Part shown: piece after piece, positions 1 to 5,434 of the stretch | Position numbering within the stretch: the first letter of the stretch is position 1 | How the letters are laid out: every line of letters starts with the position of its first letter | Assembly: GCA_949288405.1 (NCBI GenBank) | Contig: CASEKM010000073.1 | Location: forward strand, 1 to 7,236 | From: an uncultured bacterium | Lineage (GTDB): Bacteria > Bacillota > Clostridia > Oscillospirales > Oscillospiraceae | Direction: 5' to 3' | Length of the DNA: 7,236 nt | Notes under the pieces: model-generated | Databases searched by the model: none | The model's input: the letters and a program-made list of their open reading frames with translations, nothing else | Told to the model about the DNA's origin: nothing | Program-made: the position numbers and the translations under genes

Positions 1-759
1 GCCCTGGAGAAGCTGATCCTGGACGGCCGCATCCACCCCGCCCGCATCGAGGAGATGGTGGAGAAGGCCAAGCGGGAGGTGGACGCCACCATCAAGGCCG
101 AGGGCGAGCGGGCCATCTTCGAGACCAACGTCCACGGCCTGCACCCGGAGCTGGTGAAGCTGCTGGGCCGCATGCGCTACCGCACCAGCTACGGCCAGAA
201 CGTGCTCAACCACTCCATCGAGGTCAGCCACATCGCCGGCCTGCTGGCCGCCGAGATCGGCGCCAACGTGGCCGAGGCCAAGCGGGCCGGACTGCTCCAC
301 GACCTGGGCAAGTCCATCGACCACGAGGTGGAGGGCTCCCATGTGACCATCGGCGTGGAGCTGGCCCGGAAGTACCACGAGAGCGAGGGCGTCATCCACG
401 CCATCCACGCCCACCACAACGACGTGGAGCCCCAGACGGTGGTGGCCTGCCTGGTCCAGGCGGCCGACGCCATCTCCGCCGCCCGCCCCGGCGCCCGGCG
501 GGAGAACCTGGAGAACTATATCAAGCGCCTGGAGAAGCTGGAGGAGATCACCTCCTCCTTCCCCGGCGTGGAGAAGTCCTTCGCCATCCAGGCGGGCCGG
601 GAGGTCCGCATCATGGTCAAGCCCGAGCTGGTCAGCGAGGACCAGATGGTGCTGCTGGCCCGGGAGATCGCCAAGAAGATCGAGGACGAGCTGGAGTACC
701 CCGGCCAGATCAAGGTGAACCTCCTGCGGGAGACCAAGGCTATCGAATACGCAAAGTAA
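1..759 (+). CDS. rny: Ribonuclease Y, C-terminal part (5' end outside window)
   Basis: This is the endoribonuclease that starts bulk mRNA turnover in many Bacillota, normally held at the membrane by an N-terminal helix. The reading frame is open from base 1, so the 252 residues seen are the C-terminal half of a protein usually near 520 aa. The membrane helix, coiled coil and most of the KH RNA-binding domain lie upstream of the window. The first residues (DGRIHPARIEEMVEKA) are the conserved segment just after the KH core. The HD metal-dependent phosphohydrolase domain covers about residues 66-160: H71, the H100-D101 pair in GLLHDLGK, the AHHND histidines near 138-139 and D157 are the expected metal ligands. 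The conserved ending EKSFAIQAGREVRIMVKP and the terminal AIEYAK match B. subtilis RNase Y closely as I remember it. It ends in TAA and is followed by a strong terminator. Confidence 0.96.
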   Translation, partial: ALEKLILDGRIHPARIEEMVEKAKREVDATIKAEGERAIFETNVHGLHPELVKLLGRMRYRTSYGQNVLNHSIEVSHIAGLLAAEIGANVAEAKRAGLLHDLGKSIDHEVEGSHVTIGVELARKYHESEGVIHAIHAHHNDVEPQTVVACLVQAADAISAARPGARRENLENYIKRLEKLEEITSSFPGVEKSFAIQAGREVRIMVKPELVSEDQMVLLAREIAKKIEDELEYPGQIKVNLLRETKAIEYAK

Positions 760-777
760 TATCCCCCCAATCAAATC

Positions 778-813
778 ACAAGCCCGGCAGAGCAAACGCT
801 CTGCCGGGCTTGT
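778..813 (+). terminator. Strong hairpin terminator after rny, possibly bidirectional
   Basis: A perfect 16-bp stem (778-793 paired with 798-813) closes a 4-base AAAC loop. It is followed on the plus strand by the T-rich run TTATTTA, 18 bases past the rny stop. Read on the minus strand, the same stem is followed by GATTTGATT, a poorer but usable U-rich tract. It sits between the convergent ends of rny (759) and the DUF4179-like gene (838), and no second hairpin is present in that gap, so it probably stops transcription from both sides. Confidence 0.88.
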
Positions 814-837
814 TTATTTATCGGGTCCTGGGGCTGC

Positions 838-1893
838 TCACTCCGCCTTCACCGGTAGGGTGACGCCGCCCACCGTGACGCTCTCCACCGCAGACAGGTC
901 CAGGATCTCTCCAAAGACGCCGCCCTTCTGGCAGACGGTTTTGCCCTCCTCCGGGTCTACGCTGCCTCCTAGGCTGGTAAAGTCCCGGCTGGTGCCGTCG
1001 GTAAAGTTCACCGAGATGGGCAGAGAGGACAGGAATTTCTTCACCTGCGCGCTGTTGGACGCGCTCATCTTGCCGTTCTCCTGGTCCTCCAACTGGAACT
1101 GCTCCCGCACAGTGTAGTCCACCTGGATGGACAGGGGGGAGACGGTCACAGCGTCCAGAGCGGCCTCCATGCCGTTGAGCTGGAAGGTCTGTCCGGCCGC
1201 CAGGCTCACGCCGCTGTCCGGGAACTGGAACTGGAAGCGCAGCTTCCACTTCCCCTCCGCCAGGGGGATGCGCTCCATGTCCTCCCCATGGAGGTACAGG
1301 TTCTGGAACTTGGCGGTGGCGACCCCCGGCTCAATGGGGGTATCCAGGGTCATCATCTCCACATACTGCACCGCGTTGTCCGCCGGGTCGGCGTCGTAGA
1401 AGTAGCCGGACCCGTGGGCCCCGCCCATCACCCCCAGATAGGTGTCGGACTGCTCAAAGGTCAGGGGCAGCAGACCGCCGGTGTTGTCTATGGGCTCCAG
1501 GTCCTCCGCCAGAGGCTGCCCGTCGTCCCGGGCGATGGAGTATACAATGGCGTAGCTGTAGGTGTCTCCGATGATGGCGTCGGCGGTGATGGTCACGCCC
1601 CCGTCGGTGTCGCTGGCCCCGATGGGCATTCCCATCTGGTCCACGATCTCCGTCTGCGCGGGGGAGCCGCCGAAGACGGAGGCGAACACCTCCCCCGCCG
1701 GGGTGAGGACCATCGCCGCCCCCGCCCCCATGGTCATCAGCAGGGCGGCGGCCGCCCCCACGGCCACGGTCCGGCGGAGGGAGCGGACCCGGCCGGGTCT
1801 CCGCACCTCTCCGGCCATCAGCCGGTCCGCCAGTTCCCGCTTCTCCTCCTGGGTAAAATGCAGCTCGTCCATAGACTGACGATAGGTTTTCAT
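838..1893 (-). CDS. DUF4179-like membrane-anchored protein, probable anti-sigma factor
   Basis: This 351-aa protein is most likely the membrane partner that restrains the sigma factor encoded just upstream. The cytoplasmic N-terminus (about residues 1-41, containing HFTQEEKRELADRLM and then a basic RRPGRVRSLRR stretch) resembles the short sigma-binding head of DUF4179 proteins. One transmembrane helix follows (about 42-63, Ala/Leu/Met rich). The remaining 290 residues should be extracytoplasmic and read as beta-rich (VTITADAIIGDTYSYAIVYSI and a later Ig-like C-terminal part). The start is the ATG at 1893: AGGAGG at 1901-1906 lies 7 bases upstream, and the ATG overlaps the sigma-factor TGA as ATGA, which implies translational coupling. 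The frame is open upstream to 2169, but that extension is low-complexity Gly/Pro/Arg sequence antiparallel in sense to nothing known and lies inside the sigma gene, so it was excluded. The anti-sigma role is inferred from family and position; the protein lacks a recognisable zinc HxxxCxxC motif. Confidence 0.82.
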   Translation of the reverse strand: MKTYRQSMDELHFTQEEKRELADRLMAGEVRRPGRVRSLRRTVAVGAAAALLMTMGAGAAMVLTPAGEVFASVFGGSPAQTEIVDQMGMPIGASDTDGGVTITADAIIGDTYSYAIVYSIARDDGQPLAEDLEPIDNTGGLLPLTFEQSDTYLGVMGGAHGSGYFYDADPADNAVQYVEMMTLDTPIEPGVATAKFQNLYLHGEDMERIPLAEGKWKLRFQFQFPDSGVSLAAGQTFQLNGMEAALDAVTVSPLSIQVDYTVREQFQLEDQENGKMSASNSAQVKKFLSSLPISVNFTDGTSRDFTSLGGSVDPEEGKTVCQKGGVFGEILDLSAVESVTVGGVTLPVKAE

Positions 1894-2378
1894 GCAAATC
1901 CCTCCTGTTCCAGATGTGTGCGCAGCTTCTCCCGCCCCCGGCTCAGCTGGGTGGCCACGGCGGCGGGGGTCTCCCCCAGCAGCCCGGCGATCTCTTTGGC
2001 GGAATAGCCCTCGTAGTAGTACAGATAGATCACCGCCCGGTACTTGGGGGGCAGCAGCTCCACCGCCGCCAGCAGGCTCCCCTCCTCCGCCTCCGGGGCG
2101 GGGACCGCCCGGGCGGCCTCCAGGTCCACCGTGGTCCTCCGCCAGCGGCTTTTCAGCTGGTCCTTGCACTGGTTGACGGCGGCCCGGATGATCCAGGCCC
2201 GCTCGTGCTCCGGGGAGTCAAACTCCCGCGGCTTCTCCAGCAGCTTTAAAAAGACCGTCTGGCAGATGTCCTTGGCGTCCTCGGTACTCTTCAGATAGGT
2301 ATAGCTCAGACGCAGGATCAGGTCGGAGTAGGCATTCACCAGCCGCTCCGCCTCAGCCCGGTCCATGTGCTGTCTCAT
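1890..2378 (-). CDS. ECF-type RNA polymerase sigma factor (sigma-70 family)
   Basis: This 162-aa two-domain sigma factor would direct RNA polymerase to a small set of promoters. Region 2 spans about residues 10-80: DAKDICQTVFLKLLEKP corresponds to the core-binding and -10 helices, and AWIIRAAVNQCKDQLKSRWRR to the 2.4 recognition helix. A short acidic linker (VPAPEAEEG) leads to region 4, about 103-155. There LPPKYRAVIYLYYYEGYSAKEIAGLLG followed by AVATQLSRGREKLR forms the helix-turn-helix that reads the -35 element. The length is normal for the family and no extra C-terminal domain is present. ATG at 2378 is preceded by GAGAGGGTGAG, a moderate ribosome binding site. The in-frame ATG four codons later (2366) is a possible alternative start. 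The gene is first in a two-gene operon with its probable anti-sigma factor. The target promoters cannot be read from this window. Confidence 0.93.
   Translation of the reverse strand: MRQHMDRAEAERLVNAYSDLILRLSYTYLKSTEDAKDICQTVFLKLLEKPREFDSPEHERAWIIRAAVNQCKDQLKSRWRRTTVDLEAARAVPAPEAEEGSLLAAVELLPPKYRAVIYLYYYEGYSAKEIAGLLGETPAAVATQLSRGREKLRTHLEQEGFA
1901..1906 (-). promoter_or_regulatory. Ribosome binding site of the DUF4179-like gene, inside the sigma gene
   Basis: AGGAGG on the minus strand is separated by 7 bases from the ATG at 1893. It lies within the last codons of the sigma gene, and the stop and start overlap as ATGA. This fixes the start of the downstream protein at 1893 rather than at the much longer open frame. 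Confidence 0.8.
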
Positions 2379-2405
2379 GTTCTCACCCTCTCGCGGATGT
2401 TTTCT

Positions 2406-2420
2406 TGAAAAGCGCTTTCA
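2406..2420. promoter_or_regulatory. Palindrome upstream of the sigma operon, cre-like operator candidate
   Basis: The element reads TGAAAAGCGCTTTCA on the plus strand and contains the perfect 10-bp palindrome AAAGCGCTTT (2409-2418). It differs from a textbook catabolite (CcpA) site of the TGAAARCGYTTTCA type by one extra base in one half. It lies 28-42 bases upstream of the sigma-factor ATG, where a repressor would cover the promoter or transcription start. Assignment to CcpA is a guess from resemblance only; it could be a site for another regulator or chance. Confidence 0.3.
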
Positions 2421-2461
2421 CTAGGAATACGATCGGGAGGCAGAAAATCTGACAGGGAGAA

Positions 2462-2497
2462 GAAAAATTTTGGAGGGGCGGCCGCAGCCGCCCCTCC
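2462..2497 (-). terminator. Intrinsic terminator after the nucleotidase gene
   Basis: A perfect 11-bp GC-rich stem (2472-2482 with 2487-2497, CGCA loop on the plus strand) lies 45 bases past the nucleotidase stop. On the minus strand it is followed by AAAATTTTTCTTCT, so the U-tract begins four bases after the stem. There is no T-run on the plus-strand side. It separates this transcript from the sigma operon downstream. Confidence 0.75.
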
Positions 2498-2542
2498 TGT
2501 TCGGATGGCATGAAATGTAAGAAAACCGGTTTGGAAGCGCCG

Positions 2543-4465
2543 TTACGCCGCCGGCAGGACCAGCACCTGGCCGATCTGGATGCGGTTGGGGTCGGAGAGC
2601 AGCTCCCGGTTCAGGTCGTAGATCTCGCTCCAGCGGAAGCCGCTGCCCAACTTCTGAGAGGCGATGTTCCACAGGCAGTCCCCGGCCTGGACGGTGTAGG
2701 TCTCCGTCCCGGCGGCGGGCTCCTGGGGCTCCTCGGGCGTCTCAGATTCCGTGGGAGTTTCCGGCTCTGCGGGGGTCTCAGGCTCCACGGGGGTCTCAGG
2801 CTCCCCGGCGGACTGGGCGTCGGTCAGGATGGTGATGCGGCCCTGGCCATAGGGATCGGCATACGCCTGGCCCACCACGCCGTTAAGCTCGTCCCGGATG
2901 TACTGGATCAGGACTTCGCTCTCCGGCAGGACCCGGTCCTTCACCACCTCGGCGCCGTCAAAGGTCATGCCGTTGCCGGCGTTGAGAAGCATGTAGTCGT
3001 GGGAGGCCACCACATAGGTCTTCTCCAGATCCAGGGGCTCGCCGCCCACCACCACGTCCTTCACCCGGTATGCGCCGTCCACCCGGATGAAGTTGTCCTG
3101 GACGTCGGCCACCACCGAGGAGGGGATGGAGGTGTCGATGGTATAGGTCAGGCCGGAGACATGAAGGAAGCTGCCGCTCTCATAGGGGGCGTACCGGGCC
3201 CCCATCTCCAGGGCGTCCAGAAGCTGCTGTCCGGTGATGCGGATGGAGGCGGCCTGGTTGTTGAAGGGGCAGACGCTGATGATGTCGCCGTAGGTGATGT
3301 CCCCGGCGGGGATGTCCGTGCGGATGCCGCCGCCGTTCATCAGACCCACGTCGGCGTCCAGCACCACCCGGTAGGCGTCGGCACACAGGTCGCCCAGGTT
3401 GGTCTCCTGGCTGCGGACGATGCGCTCCCCGGTGACGGGGTCCAGGGTGGTGAGGGCCACGTCAGAGGTGGCCACCACCTGGTCCAGCACGCCGGAGAAC
3501 TCCTGGTTGATGCCGTCCACAAAGGCCTGGGTGCCGGCGTCCCGGCCCTCGTACTCGGTGATCAGGCCGGCGGTGATGGTATCGGTATCCGGGTCAATGA
3601 CCACCTGGCCGATGGCGGCGAGCTTGGTGCCCGTCTGGTTCAGGAGGACGCTCTCCCCGTTCTCGTTCAGCACCTCCTGCCCGTCCACGGCGGTGTGGGA
3701 GTGGCCGTCGATCACCACGTCGATGCCGTGGGTGTTGGCGATCACGTCGGTGGAGCGCCAGGGGGCGCTGCTGGGGTCCACGCCCAGGTGGCCCACCGCC
3801 ACCACATAGTCGGCCCCCTCCGCAAGGGCGGCGTCCACGCTGGCCTGGACGTTGTCGTACAGGGCCTGGCCGCTCTCGTCCTCACAGAAGCTGTAGAGGT
3901 AATTGCCGTCCTCGTCCTGGAAGTAGGCGGGGGTGGACTTGGTGAAGGACTCCGGGGTGCAGATGCCCACATAGGCCACCTCCGTGTCCCCGTAGGTGAG
4001 GATGGTATAGGGCGCAAAGACGCTCTCCCCGGTGGTCAGATCCATAAAGTTGCTGGAGAGCACCTGGGCGTCCAGCATCTCCATCAGCTCCAGCATCCGG
4101 GGCATCTGATAGTCAAACTCGTGGTTGCCGGGGACAAAGATGTCATAGCCCACCTGGTTCATAATGTCCACCAGGTACTCCCCCCGGGTCAGAGCGCCGA
4201 TGGGGCCGCCCTGGACCGCGTCGCCCGCATCCACCAGGGTGACGTTCTCCGCCCCGTACTGGGCCTCCATCTCCCGGGCGCAGGCGGACACTCCCGCGTA
4301 GGTGAGGCCCTCCTCAATGCCGCAGTGGACGTCGTTGGTGTGGAGAATGACGATCTTCCCCTCCTGGGAGGAGGGCGCCTCCGCCGCCTGGGCGGGGACC
4401 GCCAGGGTAAGCGCCATGGTCAGTCCGAGGACCGCCGGCATGGCCCTGAAATATTTACGATACAA
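2543..4465 (-). CDS. Secreted 5'-nucleotidase family metallophosphatase with LysM domain
   Basis: This 640-aa exported enzyme of the UshA/YfkN 5'-nucleotidase family should release phosphate and nucleosides from nucleotides outside the membrane. A signal peptide covers residues 1-27 (basic YRKYFR, hydrophobic core, AQA cleavage). The metallophosphatase domain (about 36-290) has all its metal motifs: HTNDVH (D45, H47), GDAVQGG (D82), GNHEFDY (N114, H115), GHLGVD (H226) and DGHSHT (H255, H257). The C-terminal nucleotide-binding domain (about 325-535) carries NGGGIR at 377-382 and FLHVSG. Five hexapeptide repeats (about 554-583) link it to a LysM peptidoglycan-binding domain at about 590-638 (YTVQAGDCLWNIA). 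I chose the TTG at 4465 because AAAGGTGG sits 8 bases upstream. The GTG at 4477 would use part of that same site as its own start codon and has no well-spaced site, but it cannot be excluded (4 more residues). The substrate preference is not readable from sequence. Confidence 0.93.
   Translation of the reverse strand: MYRKYFRAMPAVLGLTMALTLAVPAQAAEAPSSQEGKIVILHTNDVHCGIEEGLTYAGVSACAREMEAQYGAENVTLVDAGDAVQGGPIGALTRGEYLVDIMNQVGYDIFVPGNHEFDYQMPRMLELMEMLDAQVLSSNFMDLTTGESVFAPYTILTYGDTEVAYVGICTPESFTKSTPAYFQDEDGNYLYSFCEDESGQALYDNVQASVDAALAEGADYVVAVGHLGVDPSSAPWRSTDVIANTHGIDVVIDGHSHTAVDGQEVLNENGESVLLNQTGTKLAAIGQVVIDPDTDTITAGLITEYEGRDAGTQAFVDGINQEFSGVLDQVVATSDVALTTLDPVTGERIVRSQETNLGDLCADAYRVVLDADVGLMNGGGIRTDIPAGDITYGDIISVCPFNNQAASIRITGQQLLDALEMGARYAPYESGSFLHVSGLTYTIDTSIPSSVVADVQDNFIRVDGAYRVKDVVVGGEPLDLEKTYVVASHDYMLLNAGNGMTFDGAEVVKDRVLPESEVLIQYIRDELNGVVGQAYADPYGQGRITILTDAQSAGEPETPVEPETPAEPETPTESETPEEPQEPAAGTETYTVQAGDCLWNIASQKLGSGFRWSEIYDLNRELLSDPNRIQIGQVLVLPAA
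2717..2806 (-). repeat. Five tandem 18-bp units encoding a Glu-Pro-Thr linker
   Basis: Five in-frame 18-bp units encode GEPETP, VEPETP, AEPETP, TESETP and EEPQEP, in that order in the protein. The two units at 2771-2788 and 2789-2806 differ at a single base, while the outer units are more diverged. The repeats form an extended, acidic, proline-rich spacer between the nucleotidase domains and the LysM anchor, a usual way to hold a catalytic domain away from the wall. Confidence 0.85.
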
Positions 4466-4473
4466 ACAAAATT

Positions 4474-4481
4474 CCACCTTT
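4474..4481 (-). promoter_or_regulatory. Ribosome binding site deciding a TTG start (nucleotidase)
   Basis: AAAGGTGG on the minus strand lies 8 bases before the TTG at 4465. It overlaps the alternative GTG codon at 4477, which itself has only GGAAAG directly against it. Spacing therefore favours the TTG. Confidence 0.55.
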
Positions 4482-4490
4482 CCGTTCTGT

Positions 4491-4508
4491 CCCGGAGCGG
4501 ACTCCGGG
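4491..4508 (-). other. Hairpin in the nucleotidase 5' leader
   Basis: A perfect 7-bp stem (4491-4497 with 4502-4508) with a 4-base loop lies between the proposed promoter (4525-4553) and the ribosome binding site (4474-4481). There is no U-tract after it, so it is not a terminator. It may protect the 5' end of the message or have no role. Confidence 0.45.
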
Positions 4509-4524
4509 CGGGATCTTTCGTTTT

Positions 4525-4553
4525 ATGGTACCACTTCAGACTGTGGGATGCAA
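4525..4553 (-). promoter_or_regulatory. Putative promoter of the nucleotidase gene
   Basis: Minus-strand TTGCAT (4548-4553) and TACCAT (4525-4530) are 17 bases apart. The -10 is preceded by TGG, giving an extended TGn element that would compensate for the weak -35 box (three of six matches; four of six at -10). The predicted leader is about 50 bases. No other convincing pair lies between the upstream terminator (4600) and the start codon. Confidence 0.45.
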
Positions 4554-4595
4554 ATGAACCGGCATAAATTGCCGGGGACCGGGCTGAACCGCCCA

Positions 4596-4627
4596 AAAGG
4601 ATCCCCAGGGCTCTCGCCCTGGGGATC
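4596..4627 (-). terminator. Intrinsic terminator after the flavin reductase/rubredoxin gene
   Basis: A perfect 12-bp stem (4600-4611 with 4616-4627, TCTC loop on the plus strand) begins 14 bases past the minus-strand stop at 4641. On that strand it is followed by CTTTTGG, a short U-run. The plus-strand side has TCTGTTTTA a few bases away, so weak activity in the other direction is possible. Confidence 0.75.
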
Positions 4628-4640
4628 GGTCTGTTTTATG

Positions 4641-5261
4641 TCACAGCTTCACGAACTTGTCCTTGGGGGCCCGGCAGATGGGGCAGCGGTAGTCGTCAGG
4701 CAGGACCTCCCGCTCGGCGATGTAGCCGCAGACGGTGCACCGCCAGGCCACCTCCTCCACGATCCGGACCACCGTGGCCGCCGCTGGAGTGGCCCCTCCG
4801 CCGCCCCGGTAGTCGTCCAGCGTAAGGGCGGGGCCCTCCCCCAGCACCTCGGCCTCGGTGGCCTCGCACACATACAGCACATAGCTGCCCAGGTCCAGCT
4901 TGTCCACCACCTTGCAGCTGATCCGGGCCAGGGCATGGTCCTTCACATAGGGATTGCCTGCCCCGTCGGTCTCTGCCTGGAGGCCCTCGTACTTGTCCAC
5001 CACCCGGCCGGACTTATAGCCGAACAGGTCCACGAATTCCTTGGGGGTGTCCCGGGCCAGGACGGTGGCGGCAAAGGAGCCGGAGGCCTCCACCGCCTTA
5101 TAGGTCTCGTTGCTCTTGTTCAGGCTCAGGGAGAATTTGGCCGGATTGGTGGAGGTGATCTGGTGCAGGGAGTTGACCACGCACCCCTGGTACTTGCCGT
5201 CCAGCACGGCTCCCACCAGGAACAGGCCGTAGTTGATGCGGTTGAATGCCTTGCGGTTCAT
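4641..5261 (-). CDS. Flavin reductase with C-terminal rubredoxin-like domain
   Basis: This 206-aa cytoplasmic redox protein has two parts. Residues 1-150 are an FMN-binding split-barrel flavin reductase domain (MNRKAFNRINYGLFLVGA, then GCVVNSLHQITSTNP and FAATVLARD). After a Gly/Ala linker (152-162) comes an iron-binding rubredoxin-like domain with Cys pairs C175/C178 (CTVCGY) and C193/C196 (CPIC). Only 14 residues separate the pairs, as in the short domain of rubrerythrin and unlike the roughly 30 of a free rubredoxin. The arrangement matches high-molecular-weight rubredoxin (Hrb) of Moorella, which passes NAD(P)H electrons to flavodiiron proteins that reduce O2 or NO. Such a role here is inference; no partner gene is in the window. 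ATG at 5261 has AAGGAGG 7 bases upstream, so the longer frame to 5333, which would translate the promoter, is rejected. A Fur/PerR-like palindrome lies upstream. Confidence 0.92.
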   Translation of the reverse strand: MNRKAFNRINYGLFLVGAVLDGKYQGCVVNSLHQITSTNPAKFSLSLNKSNETYKAVEASGSFAATVLARDTPKEFVDLFGYKSGRVVDKYEGLQAETDGAGNPYVKDHALARISCKVVDKLDLGSYVLYVCEATEAEVLGEGPALTLDDYRGGGGATPAAATVVRIVEEVAWRCTVCGYIAEREVLPDDYRCPICRAPKDKFVKL

Positions 5262-5300
5262 TGTATAGCCTCCTTGTCTTTGAGTTTCTTCCCACGGTTC

Positions 5301-5325
5301 ACTATTAAGAATTATTCTTATTAGT
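5301..5325. promoter_or_regulatory. Fur/PerR-type 7-1-7 operator candidate
   Basis: The core TAAGAAT-T-ATTCTTA (5306-5320) is a perfect 7-1-7 inverted repeat. Flanking bases extend it to 25 bp with 11 of 12 positions matching between arms. It agrees with the PerR box (TTATAATnATTATAA) and the Fur box (TGATAATnATTATCA) at five of seven positions in each half. It overlaps the proposed promoter of the flavin reductase/rubredoxin gene, the position of a repressor site. In Clostridium acetobutylicum, PerR is known to repress rubredoxin reductase, flavodiiron protein and reverse rubrerythrin genes, which fits the target here. The regulator identity is inferred. Confidence 0.62.
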
Positions 5326-5333
5326 ATATTCAA
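5304..5333 (-). promoter_or_regulatory. Putative promoter of the flavin reductase/rubredoxin gene
   Basis: Minus-strand TTGAAT (5328-5333) and CTTAAT (5304-5309) are 18 bases apart. An alternative -10 is TATACT (5323-5328), which matches the consensus better but lacks a recognisable -35. Either way the palindrome at 5301-5325 covers or directly abuts the -10 region. The block is strikingly AT-rich against its GC-rich surroundings. Confidence 0.45.
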
Positions 5334-5383
5334 ACGATACTATCGGTCTTCCAGAATGTCACGGACTTTATACGGATTTGTGC

Positions 5384-5420
5384 AAAAGGCCGGCGGCATC
5401 CCTGACAGACGCCGCCGGCC
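5384..5420 (-). terminator. Intrinsic terminator after the lysozyme gene
   Basis: A perfect 10-bp GC stem (5388-5397 with 5411-5420) with a 13-base loop lies 14 bases past the lysozyme stop. On the minus strand it is followed immediately by TTTTGC. The U-run is short but the stem is entirely G-C. Confidence 0.72.
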
Positions 5421-5434
5421 GATCCCGGTTCCGT

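Noticed and set aside
1288..2007. Plus-strand 239-residue frame opposite the DUF4179-like gene
   Set aside because: Low-complexity Gly/Val/His sequence without any domain or ribosome binding site; a shadow of the minus-strand gene.
838..2169. N-terminal extension of the DUF4179-like protein to 443 residues
   Set aside because: The extra 92 residues are Gly/Pro/Arg-rich read-through of the sigma gene in another frame; the ATG at 1893 has a strong ribosome binding site and a coupled ATGA overlap.
2510..4567. A 685-residue open frame on the plus strand, antisense to the nucleotidase gene
   Set aside because: It is a GC-rich shadow frame: the composition is dominated by Gly, Val, His and Leu with no recognisable domain, while the minus strand encodes a complete family member with all its motifs.
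4641..5333. Longer 230-residue form of the flavin reductase
   Set aside because: The added 24 residues would translate the AT-rich promoter and palindrome, and the AAGGAGG site belongs to the ATG at 5261.
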